A stretch of DNA of 64,000 nucleotides from BQWY01 sp046351095 (lineage in GTDB: Bacteria; Nitrospirota; Nitrospiria; Nitrospirales; Nitrospiraceae): assembly GCA_046351095.1 (NCBI GenBank), contig JAXLZC010000001.1, forward strand, positions 248,001 to 312,000, given 5' to 3'. Positions within the stretch are counted from its first letter, which is position 1. The number at the start of each line of letters is the position of its first letter. A program made the translations under genes and the position numbers. Under the pieces are notes generated by a model. It did not search any database, was not told the DNA's origin, and saw nothing but the letters and a program-made list of their open reading frames with translations. Shown here piece by piece: positions 42,268 to 49,949 of the stretch.

Positions 42268-42704
42268 TCTCCGTCGTCGTCGATGCAAGTGTGGCGGTGA
42301 AGTGGGTGCTTGCAAGCCGGACGGGAGAGCAGGACGCCGATAAGGCGTTGCTCCTCTTGGGAGAGTTTCAACTCGGGCGTGTATCGATCGTGCAGCCTCC
42401 GCACTGGCTTGCCGAAGTCGCCGCTGTTGTTTCTCGGTTGGACCCGGAAACGGCGTCTGAAGCGGTCGAGGTGCTGCATGCTTTTGAATTGCCCACCAAT
42501 AACAGCTGGGACGTCTATGCGAGGGCCTGTAAGTTATCCGTGTCACTACAGCACCATCTTTTTGATACGTTGTACCATGCTGTTGCCCTGACAGGGGGGC
42601 AGCGCACCTTGATCACAGCAGATGAGCAATATTACCGAAAGGCGCAGAAATTTGGTCGGATAGTCAGGTTGAAGGAGTGTGAAAAGCTCATGAGTTACTC
42701 GTAG
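42264..42704 (+). CDS. VapC-type toxin (PIN-domain ribonuclease)
   Basis: A 146-residue PIN-domain protein. ISVVVDASVAVKWVL has the first catalytic aspartate (VDAS); HWLAEVAAVV has the conserved glutamate; and HHLFDTLYHAVAL, then TLITADEQYY carry the two further acidic residues. These bind magnesium in a ribonuclease that cleaves tRNA or rRNA in characterised VapC proteins. GTG 42264 overlaps the antitoxin stop. Nothing in it looks broken, so the pair is probably active. The RNA target is unknown. Confidence 0.88.
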   Translation: MISVVVDASVAVKWVLASRTGEQDADKALLLLGEFQLGRVSIVQPPHWLAEVAAVVSRLDPETASEAVEVLHAFELPTNNSWDVYARACKLSVSLQHHLFDTLYHAVALTGGQRTLITADEQYYRKAQKFGRIVRLKECEKLMSYS

Positions 42705-42723
42705 CGACTCGTGGGGGAGTTGC

Positions 42724-42753
42724 TTGACTGAGTAGCGCAGAATTTTGTATCTT
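42724..42753 (+). promoter_or_regulatory. Sigma70-type promoter of the pyrimidine operon
   Basis: TTGACT (42724-42729), an 18-base spacer and TATCTT (42748-42753). Transcription would begin near 42760, just before the PyrR-binding loop, the expected position. Confidence 0.6.
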
Positions 42754-42761
42754 CCGGGCAA

Positions 42762-42794
42762 CCTTTAACGCTCATCCTGCGAGGTGAGTAAGGA
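42762..42794 (+). promoter_or_regulatory. PyrR-binding loop (anti-antiterminator)
   Basis: The leader RNA contains CCUUUAACG, then CUCA, a loop UCCUGCGAGG, UGAG and UAAGGA. This matches the PyrR target known from Bacillus: CCUUUAA, UCCAGAGAGG in the loop, a short stem, then AAGGA. The CUCA/UGAG upper stem and CCUU/AAGG lower stem both form. GCGAGGU in the loop (42779-42785) is perfectly complementary to ACCUCGC (42815-42821) downstream, providing the competing antiterminator pairing. With the terminator that follows, this is an attenuator by which PyrR with UMP turns down the operon. Confidence 0.82.
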
Positions 42795-42835
42795 GCACCC
42801 ACTATGAGTGGCGTACCTCGCCACGGGCGCAGCGG

Positions 42836-42873
42836 AACCTTCTTGGTCCTCTACCGGCCACGAAGGTTTTTTT
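42836..42873 (+). terminator. Attenuator terminator of the pyr leader
   Basis: AACCTTC (42836-42842) pairs with GAAGGTT (42862-42868). The stem extends inward through TGGTC/GGCCA with one mismatch and is followed by a run of Ts to 42873. It is a classic Rho-independent terminator, 40 bases after the PyrR loop and before any gene. Confidence 0.85.
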
Positions 42874-42959
42874 ATGCCTGCGGCACGTTGAAACAGCCCT
42901 CTACCTGCGTTCTCGGTTCGCTCACGGGCTCAACGTATTCACTCAATACGCCTCGCCCT

Positions 42960-43199
42960 GTCGCTCCCTGCGGCCTTGGTGGCGGACTGTTTGAACGTCC
43001 CGAGGTTTGTCTCTCCAAAGCGACTCGCTCGCGGCGGCCTTGGTGGATAACTTCTTTGAGCCGTTCGCACTGGAAGAAAGCGCCTCAGGCCTTCGCTAGC
43101 TCAGGCCTTGCGGGGCTGCGGTTTGAACGTTCCGTTCGACGAGGTGTTTCAGTGTCTCGCTCGCGGCGGCCTTGGTGGATAAATTTTTTAAGCCGTTCG
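42960..43199 (+). repeat. Three degenerate copies of an interspersed repeat
   Basis: A module of about 44 bases containing GCGGCCTTGGTGG then a T-rich stretch and CCGTTCG occurs at 42960-43001 (diverged), 43024-43067 and 43156-43199. GTTTGAACGT and GAGGT(G)TTT recur between copies. It is non-coding by appearance and lies in the pyr leader between attenuator and pyrR. Confidence 0.65.
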
Positions 43200-43216
43200 T
43201 CCGAGAGAAAGATGCC

Positions 43217-43387
43217 TTGCGTCTCACGTCTGACGTCTTCCGTCTTCCGTCTTAGGTCTTCCGTCTTCCGTCTTACGTTTCCCGTCTCCCTTCTCACGTC
43301 TCACGCTTTGCGCATTGCGTCTGCCGTCTCACGTCTAACGTCTTCCGTTTTTGCGTCTCACCTCTCACGTTTCCCGGCTCACGGCTA
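43217..43387 (+). repeat. Degenerate CGTCTTC/CGTCTCA microsatellite-like tract
   Basis: About 170 bases built from imperfect CGTCTT, CGTCTC and CGTTTC units with a pyrimidine-rich plus strand, ending just before pyrR. An open frame crosses it (194 codons from 42804) but is low-complexity and spans the attenuator, so it was not called. Similar short tracts occur at 54597, 62238 and 63949. Confidence 0.7.
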
Positions 43388-43392
43388 AACCT

Positions 43393-43971
43393 ATGGCGTC
43401 CAGCGACCAACAGACTCCCAGGCCCGGCAAGCTCGTGATGGACCATCATGAGATCAGCCGCGCATTGACGCGTGTGGCCCACGAAATTTTAGAGCGCAAC
43501 AAAGGCACGGAGCGTTTGGCCATCGTCGGTATCCGGACGCGTGGGGTGTACCTTGCGCAGCGGATCGTCCGCCGCATTCAGGAGATCGAGCAGGTGCAGG
43601 TGCCGAACGGCGAATTGGACATCACGCTCTATCGCGACGACCTCGGCATCCGGAAGGGCCAGCCGGTGCTGCGGAAGACCTCGATCCCGTTCAACATCGC
43701 CGACCTGAAGATCGTCTTGATCGACGACGTGTTGTTTACCGGGCGCACGATCCGCGCGGCCATGGACGGGTTGATGGACTTCGGCCGCCCGGAAGAAATT
43801 CAACTGGCGGTGCTGGTGGATCGCGGTCATCGCCAATTGCCCATTAAGGCCAATTACATCGGGAAAAATATTCCGACGGCGCGCGACGAAGACGTCAAAG
43901 TGGTGCTGGAAGAAGAAGGGGAAGAGGATCGCGTCGTCATCCTCAAGCCGCAGCGAGGAGGCGCCCCATGA
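43393..43971 (+). CDS. pyrR: Bifunctional PyrR: pyr operon regulator / uracil phosphoribosyltransferase
   Basis: A 192-residue protein of the PyrR family. VLIDDVLFTGRTIRAAMDGL is the PRPP-binding loop; ERLAIVGIRTRGVYLAQRI and LYRDDLGIRK are other family motifs, and LVDRGHRQLPIKANYIGKNI-type residues carry the UMP-responsive region. It binds the leader RNA when UMP is plentiful and promotes termination. A PyrR-binding loop lies upstream, so the autoregulatory circuit is complete. The acidic DEDVKVVLEEEGEEDRVVIL tail is longer than usual. ATG 43393 is chosen; it overlaps pyrB by four bases. Confidence 0.93.
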   Translation: MASSDQQTPRPGKLVMDHHEISRALTRVAHEILERNKGTERLAIVGIRTRGVYLAQRIVRRIQEIEQVQVPNGELDITLYRDDLGIRKGQPVLRKTSIPFNIADLKIVLIDDVLFTGRTIRAAMDGLMDFGRPEEIQLAVLVDRGHRQLPIKANYIGKNIPTARDEDVKVVLEEEGEEDRVVILKPQRGGAP

Positions 43972-44888
43972 ACTTGAAGCACAAGGATCTCGTCGGGCTG
44001 GCGAATGTGTCCGCCGAGGAAATGACGCTGATTCTCGATACGGCCGACTCGTTTAAGGAAGTCAGCGGCCGCGAGATCAAAAAAGTGCCGGCGCTGCGCG
44101 GTAAGACCGTCGTCAATCTGTTCTTCGAGCCGAGCACGCGCACGCGGACCTCGTTCGAGTTGGCGGCGAAGCGGTTGAGCGCCGACGTGATCAATTTTTC
44201 GCCCGGCTCCAGCAGCGTCGTGAAGGGCGAAACGCTGCTCGATACGGCGCGCAACATCGAAGCGATGCAGGCGGACGTGATCATCATCCGCCATTCGTCG
44301 GCTGGCGCGGCGGATACGTTGGCGCGCGGCGTGAAGTCGTCGGTGGTGAATGCGGGCGACGGCTGGCACGAACATCCGACGCAGGCTTTGCTGGACCTCT
44401 ACACGTTGCGCGAGCGGAAGCTGCAGTTCAAAGGCCTGAAGGTCGCCATCGTGGGCGACATCATGCACAGCCGAGTGGCGCGGTCGAACCTGCACGCGTT
44501 GTCGAAACTCGGCGCGGAGGTGCGTGTGGCGGGGCCACCGACGATGATTCCGCACGGGATCGAAAAACTCGGCGCGACCGTGCACTACACATTGGATGAA
44601 GCGTTGCGCGATGCGGACGTGGTGATGATGCTGCGTTTGCAGTTGGAGCGGCAGGGGCGCGGACTGTTTCCGACGATCCGCGAATATTCGAAGTTGTACG
44701 GGCTCAACGGCGACCGGTTGAAGTTGGCGAAACCCGGCGCGCTCGTTATGCATCCGGGCCCGATCAATCGCGGCGTCGAAATCGCGTCGGACGTGGCGGA
44801 TAGTTTGTCGTCGGTGATTTTGGATCAGGTGTCGAACGGGGTCGCGGTGCGGATGGCGGTGTTGTACTTACTGACGGGCGGCGACTAG
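43968..44888 (+). CDS. pyrB: Aspartate carbamoyltransferase catalytic subunit
   Basis: A 306-residue enzyme that joins carbamoyl phosphate and aspartate to N-carbamoyl-aspartate, the first committed pyrimidine step. FFEPSTRTRTSFE is the carbamoyl-phosphate loop, GDGWHEHPTQALLDLYTL the aspartate-site motif, and VMHPGPINRGVE a further conserved block. No pyrI regulatory-subunit gene follows, so it probably acts as an unregulated trimer or associates with the next gene's dihydroorotase, as in some bacteria. The start overlaps pyrR. Length is normal. Confidence 0.96.
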   Translation: MNLKHKDLVGLANVSAEEMTLILDTADSFKEVSGREIKKVPALRGKTVVNLFFEPSTRTRTSFELAAKRLSADVINFSPGSSSVVKGETLLDTARNIEAMQADVIIIRHSSAGAADTLARGVKSSVVNAGDGWHEHPTQALLDLYTLRERKLQFKGLKVAIVGDIMHSRVARSNLHALSKLGAEVRVAGPPTMIPHGIEKLGATVHYTLDEALRDADVVMMLRLQLERQGRGLFPTIREYSKLYGLNGDRLKLAKPGALVMHPGPINRGVEIASDVADSLSSVILDQVSNGVAVRMAVLYLLTGGD

Positions 44889-44948
44889 GGCGTCTGCACG
44901 TCGCGACTGCGTACAATCGAAGCAGCACACAAGAAACGAGGGCGGGAT

Positions 44949-46250
44949 ATGCGAGTCATTATAACAGGCGGAACGGTGCTCGATCCGGGGCGGTACAACG
45001 GGCGAGCCGATGTGGTCATCGAGCAGGGCAAGATCGTCGAGATTGTGCCGGGTGGCGTGAAGGCGACGAAGGGCGCGGGCAACGGTGTCACGCGCATCGA
45101 CGCAAGCGGCAAGGTCGTTGTGCCCGGGTTCGTCGACTTGCACGTGCATTTTCGCGAGCCGGGTTTCGAGTACAAAGAAACCATTAAGACGGGGTCGCAG
45201 TCGGCGGTGGCCGGCGGGTTCACCTCCGTCTGTTGTATGCCGAACACGAAGCCGGTGAACGACAACCAGTCCGTCACGGAATTTATTCTCGACCAGGCGC
45301 GTGCGGTGGGACTCGCGAATGTGTTCCCCATCGGCGCGATCACAAAAGGGTCGGAAGGGAAGGAATTGGCCGAGACCGGGGAATTACGTGCGGCCGGCTG
45401 CGTCGCGATTTCGGACGACGGCAAACCCGTGACGAACAGTGCCGTGATGCGGCGCGCGTTGGAATATGCCAAAGCCTTCGACTGCCCCGTGGTCGATCAC
45501 TGCGAGGATACGGATCTCGTCGACGGCGGCTGTATGAACGAAGGCGTCGTCTCGACGGAGTTGGGCCTGCCCGGTATTCCGTCGGCGGCGGAAGAAGTGA
45601 TGGTCGCGCGCAACATCATGCTTGCGGAGTTGACCGGCGCGCGGCTGCACCTGCCGCATGTGAGCACGATCGGCTCCGTGCGGTTGGTGCGCGAGGCGAA
45701 GAGCCGTGGCGTGCGCGTGACCGCAGAGGCCTGTCCGCATCACTTTACGCTCACCGAAGAAGCCTGTCGCGGCTACAACACGCACGCGAAGATGAATCCG
45801 CCGCTGCGGACCGAGCGCGACGTGCAGGCGATCAAAGAGGCGCTACGGGACGGCACCATCGACATCGTCGCGACCGACCATGCGCCGCACGCGCCGCACG
45901 AAAAGCAGTGGGAGTTCGCTGAGGCGCCGTTCGGAATCATCGGGCTCGAAACGGCGTTTCCGCTCACGATGGGACTGGTCGACGAAGGCGTGTTGTCGTT
46001 GGAACAGGCCATCGCCAAATTGACGCGCGAACCGGCGCGGGTGTTCAGCCTCAACAAGGGCACGCTGGCCGTCGGTGCTGATGCGGATGTCGCCGTCATC
46101 GATCCGACGGAAGTGTGGGAAGTCGAGGCGTCGCGGTTCCGGTCGAAGAGCCGTAATTCGCCCTACGGAGGGTGGAAGGTGAAGGGGCGCGTGCATTGGA
46201 CGCTTGTGGGCGGCCGTGTGGTGTTCGACGTTAGTCAGGAGGCGCGCTGA
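44949..46250 (+). CDS. pyrC: Dihydroorotase
   Basis: A 433-residue amidohydrolase that closes N-carbamoyl-aspartate to dihydroorotate. The metal motif DLHVHFREPGFEYKETI is that of type I dihydroorotases. CCMPNTKPV, DHCEDTDLV, HLPHVSTIGSVRLV, HAKMNPPLRTERDV and ATDHAPHAPHEK provide the other zinc ligands and substrate residues. All catalytic positions appear intact, so it is a true enzyme rather than an inactive PyrC'-type partner. It follows pyrB by 60 bases with no gene between. The N-terminal strand RVIITGGTVLDPGRYNGRAD is typical. Confidence 0.95.
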   Translation: MRVIITGGTVLDPGRYNGRADVVIEQGKIVEIVPGGVKATKGAGNGVTRIDASGKVVVPGFVDLHVHFREPGFEYKETIKTGSQSAVAGGFTSVCCMPNTKPVNDNQSVTEFILDQARAVGLANVFPIGAITKGSEGKELAETGELRAAGCVAISDDGKPVTNSAVMRRALEYAKAFDCPVVDHCEDTDLVDGGCMNEGVVSTELGLPGIPSAAEEVMVARNIMLAELTGARLHLPHVSTIGSVRLVREAKSRGVRVTAEACPHHFTLTEEACRGYNTHAKMNPPLRTERDVQAIKEALRDGTIDIVATDHAPHAPHEKQWEFAEAPFGIIGLETAFPLTMGLVDEGVLSLEQAIAKLTREPARVFSLNKGTLAVGADADVAVIDPTEVWEVEASRFRSKSRNSPYGGWKVKGRVHWTLVGGRVVFDVSQEAR

Positions 46251-46254
46251 GTCG

Positions 46255-46785
46255 GTGTCGCGCAGGATGCGCTGGGGGCTCGTGGCCCTGCTGACGGCCG
46301 AGTGGTTGGCGCTCGCCTGTTGGGTCGGCGGTCTCACGGTATTGATTGCGGCGGCGATTCCCGCCGTGTTCAATACGTTCGGCGGCCAGGACTCGGGTGG
46401 CCTCTTTCTCACGAAGGCATTCGAAGGCTACAATCGTGTCGTGATGGGCGCGGTCGTCGTGCTCGTCGTCGGGATGGTCATCCGGCATGGCATCGTCGCG
46501 CGTCGGGTGCCGTGGTTGCGGCCGACGCGGCTTGCCTGGGTCTTGCTGGGGATCATGGTCGCCATCGCCGGCGCCATTATTTTTGTGATGCATCCCGATG
46601 CGGCGGCGCGGCAGGCGGAGGCCTTCGCGATCCACGAGGGACCGGCCCGCAAGGCGGCCTTGGAGCAGTTTTTCAAACTCCATCAGCCGATGCGAATTTT
46701 GTATATGGTGAATTGGGCGGTAGGCGTCGGACTCGCTGCGGCCACGGTATGGCCCTGGGTCACGCGCGATGAGGCACGCGGATGA
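46255..46785 (+). CDS. DUF4149-like four-helix membrane protein
   Basis: A 176-residue inner-membrane protein with four hydrophobic helices at about residues 10-35, 58-78, 88-112 and 150-172 (LLTAEWLALACWVGGLTVLI, VMGAVVVLVVGMVIRHGIVA, WVLLGIMVAIAGAIIFVMHP). The layout, the FxG/GxF turns and the HxxxRxLYMxN ending are those of DUF4149 proteins. GTG 46255 has AGGAGG 11 bases upstream; ATG 46267 is the alternative. It sits between pyrC and carA and overlaps carA by four bases. No function is known, and a transport role is not supported by any motif. Confidence 0.78.
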   Translation: MSRRMRWGLVALLTAEWLALACWVGGLTVLIAAAIPAVFNTFGGQDSGGLFLTKAFEGYNRVVMGAVVVLVVGMVIRHGIVARRVPWLRPTRLAWVLLGIMVAIAGAIIFVMHPDAAARQAEAFAIHEGPARKAALEQFFKLHQPMRILYMVNWAVGVGLAAATVWPWVTRDEARG

Positions 46786-47960
46786 AGCAGGCGGTGTTGG
46801 CGTTCGCAGATGGAACGGTGTTTCGCGGACGGGCGCTCGGGCATGAGGGCGAGACGGTCGGCGAAGTCGTCTTCAACACAGCCATGACCGGGTATCAGGA
46901 AGTGCTCACGGATCCGTCTTATAAAGGACAGATCGTGACGATGACCTGTCCGCACATCGGCAACTACGGCGTGACGTCGAAGGACGACGAGTCGCGTCGG
47001 CTTTGGCTGGACGGTTTCGTCGTGACCGAGGCCTGTGTGCGGCCGAGCAACTGGCGCAGCGAACAATCGTTGGATACGTATTTGCGACAGGGCAAGGTCG
47101 TGGGCATTCAGGGCCTCGACACGCGCGCCTTGACGCGACATCTACGAGAACATGGCGCGCAGATGGGCGCCATCGTGCACGGCGCGGCAGATCCTATGAA
47201 AGCCGTGGAAAAGGCGCGTTCCGCGCCGTCGATCGTCGGACGCGACCTCGTGCAACATGTGTCCTGCGAGAAATCGTACGAATGGACCGAAGGCTCCGGA
47301 GCCTGGACGCCGGAAGAACTGGCTCGTACGACGACTGCGGCGAAGACGCGCAAGCCGCATCTTGTCGCCTACGATTTTGGTGTGAAGTACAACATCCTGC
47401 GTTGTTGGGTGGATGTCGGCTGTCGCGTGACGGTCGTGCCCGCGTCGACGCCTCCCGCGGACGTCGAGCGCATGAAGCCCGACGGTGTGTTTTTATCGAA
47501 CGGCCCCGGCGATCCCGAGGCGGTCACCTACGCCAGCGCCGCGGCGCGGTACTTCGTCGGCAAGCGGCCGCTGATGGGGATTTGTCTCGGCCATCAAATG
47601 CTCGGGCTTGCGGCGGGACTGCAGACGTACAAATTGAAATTCGGTCACCACGGCGCGAACCATCCTGTGATGGACCTGCGGACGCGGAAGGTGGAGATTA
47701 CCTCGCAGAACCACAACTTCGCCGTCGCCGTGCCGAAAGGTGCGACGCGTCGGGGCGACGGGCAGTTGGAGTTCGACTCGGCCATCGGCCGCCTTTGCGT
47801 CAGTCACGTGAGTTTAAACGACGAGTCGGTGGAAGGATTACGCTCGTTGGATCATCCGGTGTTTTCCGTTCAGTACCATCCGGAGGCCGCGCCGGGACCG
47901 CACGACTCGATGTATCTCTTTCAGGAGTTCGTCCGGATGATGGAGGCTGCCCATGCGTAA
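46782..47960 (+). CDS. carA: Carbamoyl-phosphate synthase small (glutaminase) subunit
   Basis: A 392-residue glutaminase that feeds ammonia to the large subunit for carbamoyl phosphate, used in pyrimidine and arginine synthesis. The N-terminal domain has GETVGEVVFNTAMTGYQEVL and SYKGQIVTMTCPHIGNYGV. The class I amidotransferase triad is C268 in GICLGHQM plus the His-Pro-Glu of VQYHPEAAPGPHD; LSNGPGDPEAV precedes it. Its partner carB lies two genes downstream. The overlap with the DUF4149 gene and with sppA (8 bases) shows co-transcription. Confidence 0.97.
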   Translation: MKQAVLAFADGTVFRGRALGHEGETVGEVVFNTAMTGYQEVLTDPSYKGQIVTMTCPHIGNYGVTSKDDESRRLWLDGFVVTEACVRPSNWRSEQSLDTYLRQGKVVGIQGLDTRALTRHLREHGAQMGAIVHGAADPMKAVEKARSAPSIVGRDLVQHVSCEKSYEWTEGSGAWTPEELARTTTAAKTRKPHLVAYDFGVKYNILRCWVDVGCRVTVVPASTPPADVERMKPDGVFLSNGPGDPEAVTYASAAARYFVGKRPLMGICLGHQMLGLAAGLQTYKLKFGHHGANHPVMDLRTRKVEITSQNHNFAVAVPKGATRRGDGQLEFDSAIGRLCVSHVSLNDESVEGLRSLDHPVFSVQYHPEAAPGPHDSMYLFQEFVRMMEAAHA

Positions 47961-48924
47961 CGTCGTCCGCGGCGCGATCGTCGGGCTGGCGGTGTGCGCC
48001 ATAACCACGCTCGCCGGCTGTGTGAACATCAATCTCGGTGGCGGGCACGGCGCCTTAGAAGAAACCGTCGTGAGCGGCAGCGGCAAAAACAAGGTGTTGT
48101 TGCTCGATCTGTCTGGCGTGATCAGCTCGCAGGAAAAAGACGGCCTGTTCAGCAAGCCGAGTCTGTTGGCCGACTTTAAGGAAGAGCTGACGATGGCGGC
48201 CAAGGATTCGCGTGTGAAGGCCGTCGTGTTGCGAATCAACAGTCCCGGCGGCACCGTCACAGCATCGGATATCCTGTACCATGAGTTGCAGCAATTTAAG
48301 GCGCAACGAGGTGTGCCGGTCGTCGCATCCATCATGGATATCGGCGCCTCCGGCGGCTACTATGTCGCCGCCGCCGCCGACAAGATTGTGGCCCATCCCT
48401 CGACCGTGACCGGCAGCATCGGCGTGATCATGCTGACGATGAACGCCAAGGGGCTGATGGAAAAAATCGGCGTCGAAGGCAATGCGATTACCTCCGGCCC
48501 CCGAAAAGACATGGGCTCGCCCTTCCGGCATATGAAGGACGAGGAGCGAGCGATCTTTCAAAGTGTAATCGACGATTTTTATGCGCGCTTCCTCGACGTG
48601 GTGAAGGCGGGTCGACCCAACCTCTCGAAGGAGGAGATCCGCAAGCTGGCCGACGGACGCATCTATTCGGGCGACCAGGCGAAGGCGACCGGACTGGTGG
48701 ATGAGCTCGGGTACCTGGACGATGCGATCGAAGCGGCCAAGGAAAAGGCCGGGATTACGGACGCGAAGGTCGTGACATATCGGCGCCCAGGGGAATACCG
48801 CAATAACATCTATTCGAAAATGGTGAACGGCAGCCCGGACGGATTGGCGGGGTTGGCGCAGGTCGATTTGATGAGTCTTGTGCGCGGCGGGTCGCCGCAG
48901 TTTTTATACTTATGGATGCCGTAA
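47953..48924 (+). CDS. sppA: SppA-type signal peptide peptidase, lipoprotein
   Basis: A 323-residue serine/lysine-dyad protease that digests cleaved signal peptides in the membrane. A perfect lipobox (TTLAGC) ends the signal sequence; the short 36K-type architecture has one catalytic domain. S133 in DIGASGGYYVA is the nucleophile and K185 in GPRKDMGSP the base, 52 residues apart as in Bacillus SppA (S147/K199). It starts 8 bases inside carA and is followed after 9 bases by an M48 metalloprotease gene. Two proteases embedded in a pyrimidine operon is the oddity here. The family call is firm. Confidence 0.93.
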   Translation: MRNVVRGAIVGLAVCAITTLAGCVNINLGGGHGALEETVVSGSGKNKVLLLDLSGVISSQEKDGLFSKPSLLADFKEELTMAAKDSRVKAVVLRINSPGGTVTASDILYHELQQFKAQRGVPVVASIMDIGASGGYYVAAAADKIVAHPSTVTGSIGVIMLTMNAKGLMEKIGVEGNAITSGPRKDMGSPFRHMKDEERAIFQSVIDDFYARFLDVVKAGRPNLSKEEIRKLADGRIYSGDQAKATGLVDELGYLDDAIEAAKEKAGITDAKVVTYRRPGEYRNNIYSKMVNGSPDGLAGLAQVDLMSLVRGGSPQFLYLWMP

Positions 48925-48933
48925 GGAGCCCAG

Positions 48934-49890
48934 GTGGCGCGCAAGGACCAAGCGCACAACAGCGGAGTCGACGTGCCCGGACGCACGCGCCGTCAGGTGT
49001 TGGCGCTGGGCGGTCGTACGCTCTGTGTCTGTGCGCTCGGCGGCCTCTCGCAATTGTTGAGCGGCTGTTACAAGGCGCCGGGGACCGCGCGCGACCAAAT
49101 GATCTTCGTCGGCGAAGACAAGGAAATGGCGATGGGCGCCTCGGCCTTTCGCGATGTGCTGCGCCAGGCGCCGCTCTCGTCGAACGTCGAAGTCAACGAC
49201 ATGATCCATCGTGTCGGCGAGCGGATCGCCAAGGCCGCCAATCGGCCGGAGTACCACTGGGAGTTTGCCGTCATTCAGGACGACAAGACGATCAATGCGT
49301 TTGCGTTGCCCGGCGGCAAGGTGGCGGTGTTCACGGGCTTGTTGAAGTACACGCAGAACGAAACGGGATTGGCCACGGTCATCGGCCATGAGGTGGCGCA
49401 TGCGCTGCAGCGTCACGGCGCCGAGCGTATGAGTCGCGGTATCCTCGAAACGATCGCGATGGTCGGCACGATGGCCGCGGCGGCGAGCGGCGCGATGAAT
49501 CCCGCGGCGATGATCGGCATGCAGAATGCGTACGGCGTCGGGGTGTCGCTGCCGTTTAATCGGCGGCAGGAGTCGGAAGCGGATTTTATCGGCCTGCGGT
49601 TGATGGCGGCGGCGGGGTACGATCCGCGCGACGCGTTGCCGTTCTGGGAGCGCATGAGCGGGTGCCCGCGGAATTTGATCGAGCGGCTCTGCTTCCGGTC
49701 GAAGGCCGCGATTCCCGAATTTTTGTCGACGCACCCGTCGGACGTGACACGTATGAATCAGATTGAAGCCTGGATCCCGGATGCCCTGCGGTTCTATCAG
49801 ACGGCGGGCACGGTTGGTGCGCCGACGGAGTCGCCGGTAAAGGCGCCGCCTTCGATGTTGCCGGAGATTCACTATCAGGGCGCCTCGTAA
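48934..49890 (+). CDS. M48-family zinc metalloprotease, lipoprotein
   Basis: A 318-residue exported protease. TRRQVLALGG resembles a twin-arginine signal and ends in a lipobox (LLSGC), so it is probably anchored on the periplasmic side. The M48 motif is H152-E153-V-A-H156 in IGHEVAHALQRHG, and the third zinc ligand is likely E213 in RRQESEADFIGL. The closing sequences (FLSTHPSDVTRMNQIEAW) match the BepA/LoiP-like M48 branch, which works on outer-membrane protein assembly. GTG 48934 follows AAGGAG. BepA's TPR domain is absent. It sits between sppA and carB. Confidence 0.88.
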   Translation: MARKDQAHNSGVDVPGRTRRQVLALGGRTLCVCALGGLSQLLSGCYKAPGTARDQMIFVGEDKEMAMGASAFRDVLRQAPLSSNVEVNDMIHRVGERIAKAANRPEYHWEFAVIQDDKTINAFALPGGKVAVFTGLLKYTQNETGLATVIGHEVAHALQRHGAERMSRGILETIAMVGTMAAAASGAMNPAAMIGMQNAYGVGVSLPFNRRQESEADFIGLRLMAAAGYDPRDALPFWERMSGCPRNLIERLCFRSKAAIPEFLSTHPSDVTRMNQIEAWIPDALRFYQTAGTVGAPTESPVKAPPSMLPEIHYQGAS

Positions 49891-49949
49891 ACGAGCAGGT
49901 CGGGCGCCGGCGATCGAGCGATTGAGGGATTAAGAAGGAGCGAGCATTC

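Noticed and set aside
42804..43388. 194-codon plus-strand open frame before pyrR
   Set aside because: It runs through the attenuator stem and a low-complexity CGTCTTC tract, has no family likeness and no ribosome binding site in a suitable context.
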